This document shows positions 1 through 10,740 of a DNA stretch of 64,000 nt, piece after piece. The stretch is from Petrolisthes cinctipes (Eukaryota > Arthropoda > Malacostraca > Decapoda > Porcellanidae): contig JAWQEG010001220.1 in the NCBI GenBank assembly GCA_033782935.1, forward strand, positions 1,054,001 to 1,118,000, given 5' to 3'. The notes under the pieces were generated by a model. That model was not told the DNA's origin. It did not search any database and saw nothing but the letters and a program-made list of their open reading frames with translations. The position numbers were made by a program, and so were the translations under genes. Position 1 is the stretch's first letter. Each line of letters starts with the position of its first letter.

Positions 1-44
1 ATTCTAGCACTAAGTAGGCATGTACAGATCACTTCTGGGACCCC

Positions 45-132
45 AAAATATCGAATTTTCGGGTGTTTTGAGCCTGAATTTGAGATATAAACGGGTACAG
101 ATGATGCATGCACATATCGACTTTGGACACTT
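45..132 (+). repeat. A half-unit, 88 bp
   Basis: The A half starts with aaaatatcgaattttcgggt, continues with gttttgagcctgaatttgag, then a TATAAA block, the TGCATGCA palindrome and catatcgacttt. It aligns with the following B half over its full length. About 27 of the first 32 positions match, as do about 20 of 30 positions in the last third. Its distal part, from aaacggg to the second atat, is the segment missing in the short-A variants. Confidence 0.93.
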
Positions 133-220
133 AAAATATCGATTTTTAGCATGTTTTGAGCCTGTATTTTGAAAATACTCTAAAACGGAGTAGGCATGTA
201 CAGTTCGCTTCTGGGACCTC
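133..220 (+). repeat. B half-unit, 88 bp
   Basis: The B half starts with aaaatatcgatttttagc, continues with atgttttgagcctgtatttt and a variable junction block, then taggcatgtacag and ctgggacc. The junction block (here gaaaatactctaaaacggag) carries most of the differences that define unit types m1-m11. In B, gcatgtac lies where A has gcatgcac, and gggacccc lies where A has gggcacct. These matches are what identify the two halves as paralogues. Confidence 0.93.
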
Positions 221-279
221 AAAATATCGAATTTTCGGGTGTTTTGGGCCTGAATTTGAGATATCGACTTTGGGGACCT
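221..279 (+). repeat. Short-A variant, 59 bp (147-bp monomer)
   Basis: This A half runs gagatatcgacttt where a full A half has gagatat, then 25 other bases, then atatcgacttt. Exactly 29 bp are missing, and the missing piece is bounded by ATAT on both sides. With the 88-bp B half (280-367) the unit is 147 bp. The deletion removes the TATAAA block and the TGCATGCA palindrome. This variant is characteristic of the units that follow m5, m10 and m11 junctions and recurs throughout the window. Confidence 0.93.
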
Positions 280-649
280 AAAATATCGATTTTTAGCATG
301 TTTTGGGCCTATATTTGGAAAATATTCTAACACTAAGTAGGCATGTACAGATCACTTCTGGGACCCCAAAATATCGAATTTTAGGGTGTTTTGGGCCTGA
401 ATTTGAGATATCGACTTTGGGCACCTAAAATATCGATTTTTAGCATGTTTTGGGCCTATATTTTGAAAATATTCTAGCACTAAGTAGGCATGTTCAGATC
501 ACTTCTGGGACCCCAAAATATCGAATTTTCGGGTGTTTTGAGCCTGAATTTGAGATATAAATGGGTACAGATGATGCATACACATATCGACTTTGGACAC
601 TTAAAATATCGATTTTTAGCATGTTTTGGGACTGTATTTTGAAAATACT

Positions 650-1150
650 CTAACACGGACTAGGCATGTACAGTTCGCTTGTGGGACCCCAGAATATCGA
701 ATTTTCGGGTGTTTTAGGACTGAATTTAAAATATATAGACTTTAGGCACCTAATATATCGATTTTTAGCATGTTTTGGGCCTATATTTTGAAAATATTCT
801 AGCAGTAAGTAGGCATGTACAGATCGCTTCTGGGACCCCAAAATATCGAATTTTCGGGTGTTTTCAGCCTGAATTTGAGATATAAACGGGTACAGTAGAT
901 GCATGCACATATCGACTTTTGGGCACCTAAAATATCGATTTTGAGCATGTTTTGGGTCTGTATCTTGAAAACATTCTAACTAGGAGTAGGGATGTACAGA
1001 TCACTTCTAGGACCCAAAAATACCGAATTTTCGGGTGTTTTGAGCCTGAATTTGAGATATAAACGGGTACAGAAGATGCATGGACGTATTACCTTTGGGC
1101 ACCTAAAATATCGATTTTCAGCATGTTTTGGGCCTGTATTTTGAAAATAC
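650..1150 (+). repeat. Segment repeated 5,430 bp downstream
   Basis: The succession m5-type junction with cggactaggc, the ttaaaatatatagac short A, a cagtagatgc unit and an m1 unit with a cagatcac junction is repeated at about 6080-6580. The spacing is a constant 5,430 bp. The shared rare variants make common descent much more likely than chance similarity of unit types. Confidence 0.8.
691..751 (+). repeat. Short-A variant with ttaaaatatatagac, 61 bp
   Basis: A second form of short A reads gcctgaatttaaaatatata and then gactttaggcacc. It is two bases longer than the common short A. The same form occurs near 6148, 6827 and 30418. The copies near 0.7 and 6.1 kb lie in segments repeated 5,430 bp apart, and the 6.1 and 6.8 kb copies lie 679 bp apart. 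They therefore look like descendants of one event. Confidence 0.85.
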
Positions 1151-2001
1151 TCTAACTAGGAGTAGGCATGTACAGATCGCTTCTGGGACCCAAAAATATC
1201 GAATTTTCGGGTGTTTTGAGCCTAGATTTGAGATATAAACGGGTACAGAAGATGCATGCACATATCGACTATGGACACTTAAAATATCGATTTTTAGCAT
1301 GTTTTGAGCCTATATTTTGAAAACATTCTAGCACTGACTAGACATGTACAGATCGCTTCTGGGACCCAAAATTATCAAATTTTCGGGTGTTTTGAGGTTG
1401 AATTTGAGATATAAACGAGTGCAGAAGATGCATACACATGTTGACTTTGGGCACCTGAAATATCGATTTTCAGCATTTTTTGGGCCTGCATCTGAGTAGG
1501 CATGTACAGATCGCTTCTGAGATCCCAAAATATCGAATTTTCGGGTGTTTGGAGCCTGAATTTGAGATATAAACGGGTACAGAAGATGCATGCACATATC
1601 GACTTTTGGGCACGTAAAATATCGATTTTCAGTATGTTTTGGGCCTGTATTTTGAAAATACTCTAACACGGAGTAGGCATGTACAGTTCGCTTCTGGGAC
1701 CCCAAAATATCGAATTTTCGGGTGTTTTGGGCCTGAATTTGAAATATCGACTTTGGGCACCTAAAATATCGATCTTTAGCATGTTTTGGGCCTATATTTT
1801 GAAAATATTCTAGCACTGAGTAGGCATGTACAGATCGCTTCTGGGACCCCAAATTATCGAATTTTCGGGTGTTTTGAGCCTGAATTTGAGATATAAACGA
1901 GTACAGAAGATGCATGCACATATCGACTTTTGGGCACCTAAAATATCGATTTTGAGCATGTTTTGGGTCTGTATCTTGAAAACATTCTAACTAGGAGTAG
2001 A
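991..2001 (+). repeat. Six-unit higher-order repeat, 1,011 bp (m1-m2-m3-m4-m5-m6)
   Basis: Counting from one junction catg/gatg to the next, the unit lengths are 176, 176, 158, 177, 147 and 177 bp. The order is m1, m2, m3, m4, m5, m6, with m1 recurring at 2002. This is the clearest complete six-mer in the first part of the window. Confidence 0.88.
1457..1526 (+). repeat. Short-B variant, 70 bp (m3/m4 junction)
   Basis: The usual tattttgaaaatattctagcac is replaced by catc, giving gcctgcatctgagtagg and a B half of 70 instead of 88 bp. I see about 33 such junctions, for example near 2500, 17457, 28927, 39890, 50389, 58567 and 62738. Almost all are preceded by the m3 A half (gaggttgaattt, cgagtgcag, atacacatgtt) and followed by gtttggagcc. 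The short B therefore travels with its neighbours as a block. Confidence 0.9.
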
Positions 2002-2640
2002 AATGTACAGATCGCTTCTATGACCCAAAAATACCGAATTTTCGGGTGTTTTGAGCCTGAATTTGAGATATAAACGGGTACAGAAGATGCATGCACATAG
2101 TGACTTTGGGCACCTAAAATATCGATTTTCAGCATGTTTTGGGCCTGTATTTTGAAAATACTCTAACTAGGAGTAGGCATGTACAGATCGCTTCTGGGAC
2201 CCAAAAATATCAGATTTTCTGGTGTTTTGAGCCTGAATTTGAGATATAAATGCGTACAGAAGATGCATGCACATATCGACTTTGGACACTTAAAATATCG
2301 ATTTTTAGCATGTTTTGAGCCTATATTTTGAAAACATTCTAGCACTGACTATACATGTACAGTTCGCTACTGGGACCCAAAATTATCGAATTTTCGGGTG
2401 TTTTGAGGTTGAATTTGAGATATAAACGAGTGCAGAAGATGCATACACATGTTCAATTTGGGTACCTAAAATATCGATTTTTAGCATGTTTTGGGCCTGC
2501 ATCTGAGTAGGCATGTACAGATCGCTTCTGGGACCCCAAAATATCAATTTTCGGGTGTTTTGAGCCTGAATTTGAGATATAAACGGGTACAGAAGATGCA
2601 TGCACATATCGACTTTTGGGCACCTAAAATATCGATTTTC
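2002..2640 (+). repeat. Partial second copy of the six-mer
   Basis: The m1, m2, m3 and m4 junctions recur exactly 1,011 bp after those at 973, 1151, 1325 and 1489. The match is lost after the m4 unit, where m2 follows instead of m5. This is a register change expected from unequal exchange. Confidence 0.82.
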
Positions 2641-5600
2641 AGCATGTTTTAGGCATGTATTTTGAAAATACTCTAACTAGGAGTAGGCATGTACAGATCG
2701 CTTCTAGGACCCAAAAATATCGAATTTTTTAGGTGTTTTGAGCCTGAATTTGAGATATAAACGGGTGCAGAAGATGCATGCACATATCGACTTTGGACAC
2801 TTAAAATATCGATTTTTAGCATGTTTTGAGCCTATATTTTGAAAACATTCCAGCACTGACTAGACATGTACAGATCACTTCTGGGACCCAAAATTATCTA
2901 ATTTTCGGGTGTTTTGAGGTTGAATTTGGGATATAAACGGGTGCAGAAGATGCATACACATGTTGACTTTGGTCACCTAAAATATCAAGTTTCAGCTTGT
3001 TTTGGGCCTGTATTTTGAAAATACTCTAACACGGAGTAAGCAAGTACAGATCGCTTCTGGGACCCCAAAAAATCGAATTTTCGGGTGTTTTGAGCCTGAA
3101 TTTGAGATATAAACAGGTACAGAAGATGCAGCCACAAACCGACTTTTGGGCACCTAAAAGATCGATTTTCAGTATGTTTTTGGCCTGTATTTTGAAAATA
3201 CTCTAACACAGAGTAGGCATATACAGTTTGCTTCTGGGACCCCAAAATATCGAATTTTCGGGTGTTTTGGGCCTGAATTTGAAATATCGACTTTGGGCAC
3301 CTAAAATATCGATTTTTAGCATGTTTTGGGCCTATATTTTGAAAATATTCTAGCACTGAGTAGGCATGTACAGATCGCTTCTGGGACCCCAAAATATCGA
3401 ATCTTAGGGTGTTTTGAGCCTGAATTTGAGATATAAACGGGTATAGAAGATGCATAAACATATTGACTTTGGGCACCTAAAATATCGATTTTCAGCATGT
3501 TTTGGGCCTGTATTTTGAAAATACTCTAACTAGGAGTAGGCATGTACAGATCGCTTCTGGGAACCAAAAATATCGAATTTTCGGGTGTTTAGAGCCTGAA
3601 TTTGAGATATAAACGGGTGCAGAAGATGCATGCACATATCGACTTTGGACACTTAAAATATCGATTTTTAGCATGTTTTGAGCCTATATTTTTTGAAAAC
3701 ATTCTAGCACTGACTAGACATGTACAGATCGCTTCTGGGACCCAAAATTATCGAATTTTCGGGTGTTTTGAGGGTGAATTTGAGATATAAACGAGTGCAG
3801 AAGATGCATACACATGTTCAATTTGGGTACCTAAAATATCGATTTTTAGAATGTTTTGGGCCTGCATCAGAGTAGGCATGTACAGATCGCTTCTGGGGCC
3901 CAGAAATATCAAATTTCCGGGTTATTGGAGCCTGAATTTGAGATATAAATGGGTACAGAAGATGCATGCACATATCGACTTTTGTGCACCTAAAAGATCG
4001 ATTTTCAGTATGTTTTGGGCCTGTATTTTGAAAATACTCTAACACGGAGTAGGCATGTACAGATCGCTTCTGGGACCCCAAAATATCGAATTTTAGGGTG
4101 TTTGGAGCCTGAATTTGAGATATAAACGGGTACAAATGATGCATGCATATATCGACTTTTGGGCACCTAAAAGATCGATTTTCAGTATGTTTTGGGCCTG
4201 TATTTTGAAAATACTCTAACACGGAGTAGGCATTTACAGTTCGCTTCTTGGACCCCAAAATATCGAATATTCGGGTGTTTTGGGCCTAAATTTGAGATGT
4301 CGACTTTGGGCACCTAAAATATCGATTTTCAGCATGTTTTGGGCCTGTATTTTGAAAATACTCTAACTAGGAGTAGGCATGTACAGATCGCTTCTGGGAA
4401 CCAAAAATATCGAATTTTCGGGTGTTTTGAGCCTGAATTTGAGATATAAACGGGTACAGAAGATGCATGCACATATTGACTTTGGGCACCTAAAATATCG
4501 ATTTTCATCATGTTTTGGGCCTGTATTTTGAAAATACTCTAACTAGGAGTAGGCATGTACAGATTGCTTCTGGGACCCCAAAATATCGAATTTTCGGGTG
4601 TTTTGAGCATGAATTTGAGATATAAACGGGTACAGAAGATGCATGCACATATCGACTATGGACACTTAAAATATCGATTTTTAGCATGTTTTGAGCCTAT
4701 ATTTTGAAAACATTCTAGCACTGACTAGACATGTACAGATCGCTTCTGGGACCCAAAATTATCAAATTTTCGGGTGTTTTTAAGGATGAATTTGAGATAT
4801 AAACGAGTGCAGAAGATGCACACACATGTTGACTTTGGGCACCTAAAATATCGATTTTCAGCATGTTTTGGGCCTGCATCTGATCAGGCATGTACAGATC
4901 CCTTCTGGGACCCCAAAATAACGAATTTTCGGGTGTTTGGAGCCTGAATTTGAGATATAAACGTGTACAGAAGATGCATGCACATATCGACTTTTGGGCA
5001 CCTAACAGATCGATTTTCAGTATGTTTTGGGCCTGTATTTTGAAAATACTCTAACACGGAGTAGGCATGTACAGTTCGCTTCTGGGACCCCAAAATATCG
5101 AATTTTAGGGTGTTTTGGGACTGAATTTGAGATGTCGACTTTGGGCACCTAAAATATCGATTTTTAGCATGTTTTGGGCCTATATTTTGAAAATATTCTA
5201 GCACTAAGTAGGCATGTACATATCACTTCTGGGACCCCAAAATATCGAATTTTCGGGTGTTTTGAGCCTGAATTTGAGATATAAACGGGTACAGATGATG
5301 CATTCACATATCGACTTTGGACACTTAAAATATCGATTTTTAGCATGTTTTGAGCCTGTATTTTGAAAAAATTCTAGCACTAAGTAGGCATGTACAGATC
5401 GCTTCTAGGACCCAAAAATATCGAATTTTCGGGTATTTTGAGCCTGAATTTGAGATATAAACGGGTACAGATGATACATGCACATATCGACTTTGGACAC
5501 TTAAAATATCGATTTTTAGCATGTTTTGAGCCTATATTTTGAAAAAGTTCTAGCACTGAGTAGGCATGTACAGATCGGTTCTGGGACCCAAAAATATCGA

Positions 5601-5914
5601 ATTTTCGGGTGTTTTGAGGTTAAATTTGGGATATAAACGGGTACAGAAGATGCATTTACATATCGACTTTTGGGCACCTAAAAGATCGATTTTCAGTATG
5701 TTTTGAGCCTGTATTTTGAAAATACTCTAACACGGAGTAGGCATGTACAGTTCGCTTCTGGGACCCCAAAATATCGAATTTTCGGGTGTTTTGAGCCTGA
5801 ATTTGAGATATAAACGGGTACAGATGATGCATGCACATATCGACTTTGGACACTTAAAATATCGATTTTTGGCATGTTTTGAGCCTATATTTTTAAAAAA
5901 TTCTAGCACTGAGT
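2641..5914 (+). repeat. Satellite, mixed unit order
   Basis: This stretch contains only satellite units. An m9 unit lies near 3031. Linked m3/m4 pairs occur near 3720/3863 (catcagagtagg) and 4720/4877 (catctgatcagg). Short-A m5 units are followed by m7 near 5205. No complete six-mer or twelve-mer was recognised. Confidence 0.85.
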
Positions 5915-6505
5915 AGGCATGTACAGATCGCTTCTGGGACCCAAAAATATCGAATTTTCGGGTGTTTGGAGCCTGAATTTGAGATATAAACGGGTACAGA
6001 AGATGAATGCATATATCGACTTTTGGGCACCTAAAAGATCGATTTTCAGTATGTTTTGGGCCTGTATTTTGAAAATACTCTAACACGGACTAGGCATGTA
6101 CAGTTCGCTTCTGGGACCCCAAAATATCGAATTTTCGGGTGTTTTGGGCCTGAATTTAAAATATATAGACTTTGGGCACCTAATATATCGATTTTTATCA
6201 TGTTTTGGGCCTATATTTTGAAAATATTCTAGCAGTAAGTAGGCATGTACAGATCGCTTCTGGGACCCCAAAATATCGAATTTTTGGGTGTTTTGAGCCT
6301 GAATTTGAGATATAAACGGGTACAGTAGATGCATGCACATATCGACTTTTGGGCACCTAAAATATCGATTTTGAGCATGTTTTGGGTCTGTATCTTGAAA
6401 ACATTCTAACTAGGAGTAGGCATGTACAGATCACTTCTAGGACCCAAAAATACCGAATTTTCGGGTGTTTTGAGCCTGAATTTGAGATATAAACGGGTAC
6501 AGAAG
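5915..6505 (+). repeat. Copy 1 of a 679-bp tandem duplication
   Basis: The rare short A at 6148, the variant cagtag at 6323 and the m1 junction at 6421 all recur 679 bp later, at 6827, 7002 and 7100. The block covers a gtttggagcc unit, the m5/short-A unit, a full unit and m1. Confidence 0.85.
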
Positions 6506-6593
6506 ATGCATGGACATATTGACTTTGGGCACCTAAAATATCGATTTTCAGCATGTTTTGGGCCTGTATTTTGAAAATACTCTAACTATGAGT

Positions 6594-7184
6594 AGGCATG
6601 TACAGATCGCTTCTGGGACCCCAAAATATCGAATTTTCGGGTGTTTGGAGCCTGAATTTGAGATATAAACGGGTACAGAAGATGCATGCACATATCGACT
6701 TTTGGGCACCTAAAAGATCGATTTTCAGTATGTTTTGGGCCTGTATTTTGAAAATACTCTAACACGGACTAGGCATGTACAGTTCGCTTCTGGGACCTTA
6801 AAATATCGAATTTTCGGGTGTTTTGGGCCTGAATTTAAAATATATAGACTTTGGGCACCTAATATATCGATTTTTAGCATGTTTTGGGCCTATATTTTGA
6901 AAATATTCTAGCACTGAGTAGGCATGTACAGATCGCTTCTGGGACCGCAAAATATCGAATTTTCGGGTGTTTTGAGCCTGAATTTGAGATATAAACGGGT
7001 ACAGTAGATGCATGCACATATCGACTTTTGGGCACCTAAAATATCGATTTTGAGCATGTTTTGGGTCTGTATCTTGAAAACATTCTAACTAGGAGTAGGG
7101 ATGTACAGATCACTTCTAGGACCCAAAAATACCGAATTTTCGGGTGTTTTGAGCCTGAATTTGAGATATAAACGGGTACAGAAG
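6594..7184 (+). repeat. Copy 2 of the 679-bp tandem duplication
   Basis: This copy matches 5915-6505. Differences include gggacctta for gggacccc, gactgag for gcagtaag at a junction, and gatg for catg at the m1 junction. The match ends near 7184, where an aaaagatcg B half replaces the m2-type continuation. Confidence 0.85.
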
Positions 7185-9240
7185 ATGCATGCACATATCG
7201 ACTTTTGGGCACCTAAAAGATCGATTTTCAGTATGTTTTGGGCCTGTATTTTGAAAATACTCTAACACGGACTAGGCATGTACAGTTCGCTTCTTGGACC
7301 CCAAAATATCGAATTTTCGGGTGTTTTGGGCCTGAATTTGAGACATCGACTTTGGGCACCTAAAATATCGATTTATAGCATGTTTTGTGCCTATATTTTG
7401 AAAATATTCTAGCACTGAGTAGGCATGTACATATCGCTTCTGGGACCCCAAAATATCGAATTTTCGGGTGTTTCGAGCCTAAATTTGAGATATAAACGGG
7501 TACAGAAGATGCATGCACATATCGACTTTTGGGCACCTAAAATATCGATTTTGAGCATGTTTTGGGTCTGTATCTTGAAAACATTCTAACTAGGAGTAGG
7601 GATGTACAGATCGCTTCTGGGACCCCAAAATATCGAATTTTTGGGTGTTTGGAGACTGAATTTGAGATATAAACGGGTACAGAAGATGCATGCACATATC
7701 GACTTTTGGGCACCTAAAAGATCGATTTTCAGTATGTTTTGGGCCTGTAATTTGAAAATACTCTAACACGGAGTAGGCATATACAGTTCGCTTCTGGGAC
7801 CCCAAAATATCGAGTTTTAGGGTGTTTTGGGCCTGAATTTGAGATATCGACTTTGGGCACCTAAAATATCGATTTTTAGCATGTTTTGGGCCTATATTTT
7901 GAAAATATTCTAGCACTAAGTAGGCATGTACAGATCACTTCTGGGACCCCAAAATATCGAATTTTCGGGTGTTTTGAGCCTGAATTTGAGATATAAACGG
8001 GTACAGATGATGCATGCACATATCGACTTTGGACCCTTAAAATATCGATTTTTAGCATGTTTTGAGCCTATATTTTGAAAAAATTCTAGCACTGAGTAGG
8101 CTTGAACAGATCGCTTCTGGGACCCAAAAATATCGAATTTTCGGGTGTTTTGAGGTTGAATTTGGGATATAAACGGGTGCAGAAGATGCATACACATGTT
8201 GACTTTGGTCACCTAAAATATCGATTTTCAGCTTGTTTTGGTCCTGTATTTTAAAATTATACTCTAACACGGAGTAAGCAAGTACAGATCGCTTCTGGGA
8301 CCCCAAAATATCGAAATTTCGGGTGTTTTGAGCCTGAATTTGAGATATAAACGGGTACAGAAGATGCATCCACATATCGACTTTTGGGCACCTAAAAGAT
8401 CGATTTTCAGTATGTTTTTGGCCTGTATATTGAAAATACTCTAACACGGAGTAGGCATGTACAGATCGCTTCTGGGACCCCAAAATATCGAATTTTCGGG
8501 TGTTTTTTGGCCTGAATTTGAGATATCGACTTTGGGCACCTAAAATATCGATTTTTAGCATGTTTTGGGCCTATATTTTGAAAATATTCTAGCACTGAGT
8601 AGGCATGTACAGATCGCTTCTGGGACCTCAAAATATCGAATTCTCGGGTGTTTTGAGCCTGAATTTGAGATATAAACGGGTACAGAAGATGCATGCACAT
8701 ATCGACTTTTGGGCACCTAAAATATCGCTTTTGAGCATGTTTTGGGTCTGTATCTTGAAAACATTCTAACTAGGAGTAGGGATGTACAGATCGCTTCTGG
8801 GACCCAAAATTACCGAATTTTCGGGTGTTTTGAGCCTGAATTTGAGATATAAACGGGTACAGAAGATGCATGCACATATCGACTTTGGACACTTAAAATA
8901 TCGATTTTCAGCATGTTTTGGGCCTGTATTTTGAAAACATTCTAGCACTGAGTAGGCATGTACAGATCGCTTCTGGGACTCCAAAATATCGAGTTTTTGG
9001 GTGTTTTGGACCTGAATTTGAAATATCGACTTTGGGCACCTAAAATATCGATTTTTAGCATGTTTTGGGCCTATATTTTGAAAATATTCTAGCACTGAGT
9101 AGGCATGTACAGATCGCTTCTGGGACCCCAAAATATCGAATTTTCGGGTGTTTTGAGCCTGAATCTTGATATATAAACGGGTACAGAAGATGCATGCACA
9201 TATTGACTTTGGGCACCTAAAATATCGATTTTCAGCATGT
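7185..9240 (+). repeat. Satellite, mixed unit order with one m9 unit
   Basis: Only satellite units are present. An m9 junction lies near 8267. Short-A units with ttttttggcc or gttttggacc follow near 8500 and 9005. The m1 unit at 8781 has an aaaattaccg core. No unique sequence was seen. Confidence 0.85.
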
Positions 9241-9280
9241 TTTGGGCCTGTATTTTGAAAATACTCTTACTAGGAGTAGG

Positions 9281-10300
9281 CATGTACAGATCGCTTCTGG
9301 GACCCAAAAATATCGAATTTTCGGGTGTTTTGAGCCAGAATTTGAGATATAAACGGGTACAGAAGATGCATGCACATATCGACTTTGGACACTTAAAATA
9401 TCGATTTTTATCATGTTTTGAGCCTATATTTTGAAAACATTCTAGCACTGACTAGACATGTACAGATCGCTTCTGGGACCCAAAATTATCAAATTTTCGG
9501 GTGTTTTGAGGTTGAATTTGAGATATAAACGAGTGCAGAAGATGCATACACATGTTGACTTTGGGCACCTAAAATATCGATTTTCAGCATGTTTTGGGCC
9601 TAGATCTGTGTAGGCATGTATAGATCGCTTCTGGGACCCCAAAATATCGAATTTTCGGGTGTTCGGAGCCTGAATTTGAGATATAAACGGGTACAGAAGA
9701 TGCATAAGATGCATGCACATATCGACTTTTGGGCACCTAAAAGATCGATTTTAAGTATGTTTTGGGCCTGTATTTTGAAAAAACTCTAACACGGAGTAGG
9801 CATGTACAGTTCGCTTCTGGGACCCCAAAATATCGAATTTTCGGGTGTTTTGGGCCTGAATTTGAGACATCGACTTTGGGCACCTAAAATATCGATTTTT
9901 AGCATGTTTTGGGCCTATATTTTGAAAATATTCTAGCACTGAGAAAGCATGTACAGATTGCTTCTGGGACCCCAAAATATCGAATTTTCGGGTGTTTTGA
10001 GCCTGAATTTGAGATATAAACGGGTACAGAAGATGCATGCACATATCGACTTTTGGGCACCTAAAATATCGATTTTGAGCATGTTTTGGGTCTGTATCTT
10101 GAAAACATTCTAACTAGGAGTAGGGATGTACAGATCGCTTCTAGGACCAACAAATACCGAATTTTCGGGTGTTTTGAGCCTGAATTTGAGATACAAACTG
10201 ATACAGAAGATGCATGCACATATTGACTTTGGGCACCTAAAATATCGATTTTCAGCATGTTTTGGGCCTGCATTTTGAAAGTACTCTAACTAGGAGTAGG
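9281..10300 (+). repeat. Six-unit HOR with an extra 9-bp duplication, 1,020 bp
   Basis: The order is m2, m3, m4, m5, m6, m1, then m2 again at 10301, which is the six-mer in a different phase. The length is 1,011 plus 9 bp. The extra bases are the local repeat of aagatgcat near 9700. The m4 junction reads agatctgtgtagg here and agatctgagtagg in the next partial copy, a private variant of this pair. Confidence 0.85.
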
Positions 10301-10740
10301 CATGTACGGATCGCTTCTGGGACCCAAAAATATCGAATTTTTGGGTGTTTTGAGCCTAAATTTGAGATATAAACGGGTACAGAAGATGCATGCACATATC
10401 GACTTTGGACACTTTAAATATCGATTTTTTGCATGTTTTGAGCCTATATTTTGAAAACATTCTAGCACTGACTAGACATGTACAGATCGCTTCTGGGACT
10501 CAAAATTATCAAATTTTCGGGTGTTTTGAAGTTGAATTTGAGATATAAACGAGTGCAGAAGATGCATACACATGTTGTCTTTGGGCACCTAAAATATCGA
10601 TTTTCAGCATGTTTTGGGCCTAGATCTGAGTAGGCATGTATAGATCGCTTCTGGGACCTCAAAATATCGAATTTTCGGGTGTTCGGAGCCTGAATTTGAG
10701 ATATAAACGGGTACAGAAGATGCATGCACATATCGACTTT
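10301..10740 (+). repeat. Partial following copy of the six-mer (m2-m3-m4)
   Basis: The m2 (10301), m3 (10477) and m4 (near 10620) units recur 1,020 bp after those at 9281, 9457 and near 9600. After m4 the order departs, going to aacagatcg and then an m2-like unit. Confidence 0.78.

Larger units (their letters stand above)
45..220 (+). repeat. Reference full-length monomer, 176 bp (A half + B half)
   Basis: This is a clean example of the full unit, counted from one aaaatatcgaatttt block to the next at 221. The A-to-B distance is 88 bp and the B-to-A distance is 88 bp. It contains 35 G/C in each half by count on the consensus, and about six CpG dinucleotides. It includes the palindromic hexamers ATCGAT and TGTACA and the octamer TGCATGCA. 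Confidence 0.95.

Noticed and set aside
14..40. RNA polymerase III internal promoter (B-box-like cagttcggttctggg in some m5 units)
   Set aside because: The match to GGTTCGANNCC is poor, there is no matching A box at tRNA-like spacing, and the sequence is a variant of the ordinary repeat junction.
45..70. CENP-B box
   Set aside because: The nearest candidates, tatcgaattttcgggtg and gttcgcttctgggacc, do not have the TTCG, A and CGGG core positions at the required spacing. Several core mismatches remain.
83..95. TATAAA block as a gene promoter
   Set aside because: It occurs in every full A half and is not followed by any gene. It is kept only as a low-weight idea about satellite transcription.
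9690..9715. Short tandem repeat aagatgcat as a microsatellite
   Set aside because: It is a single 9-bp duplication within one unit, not an array.
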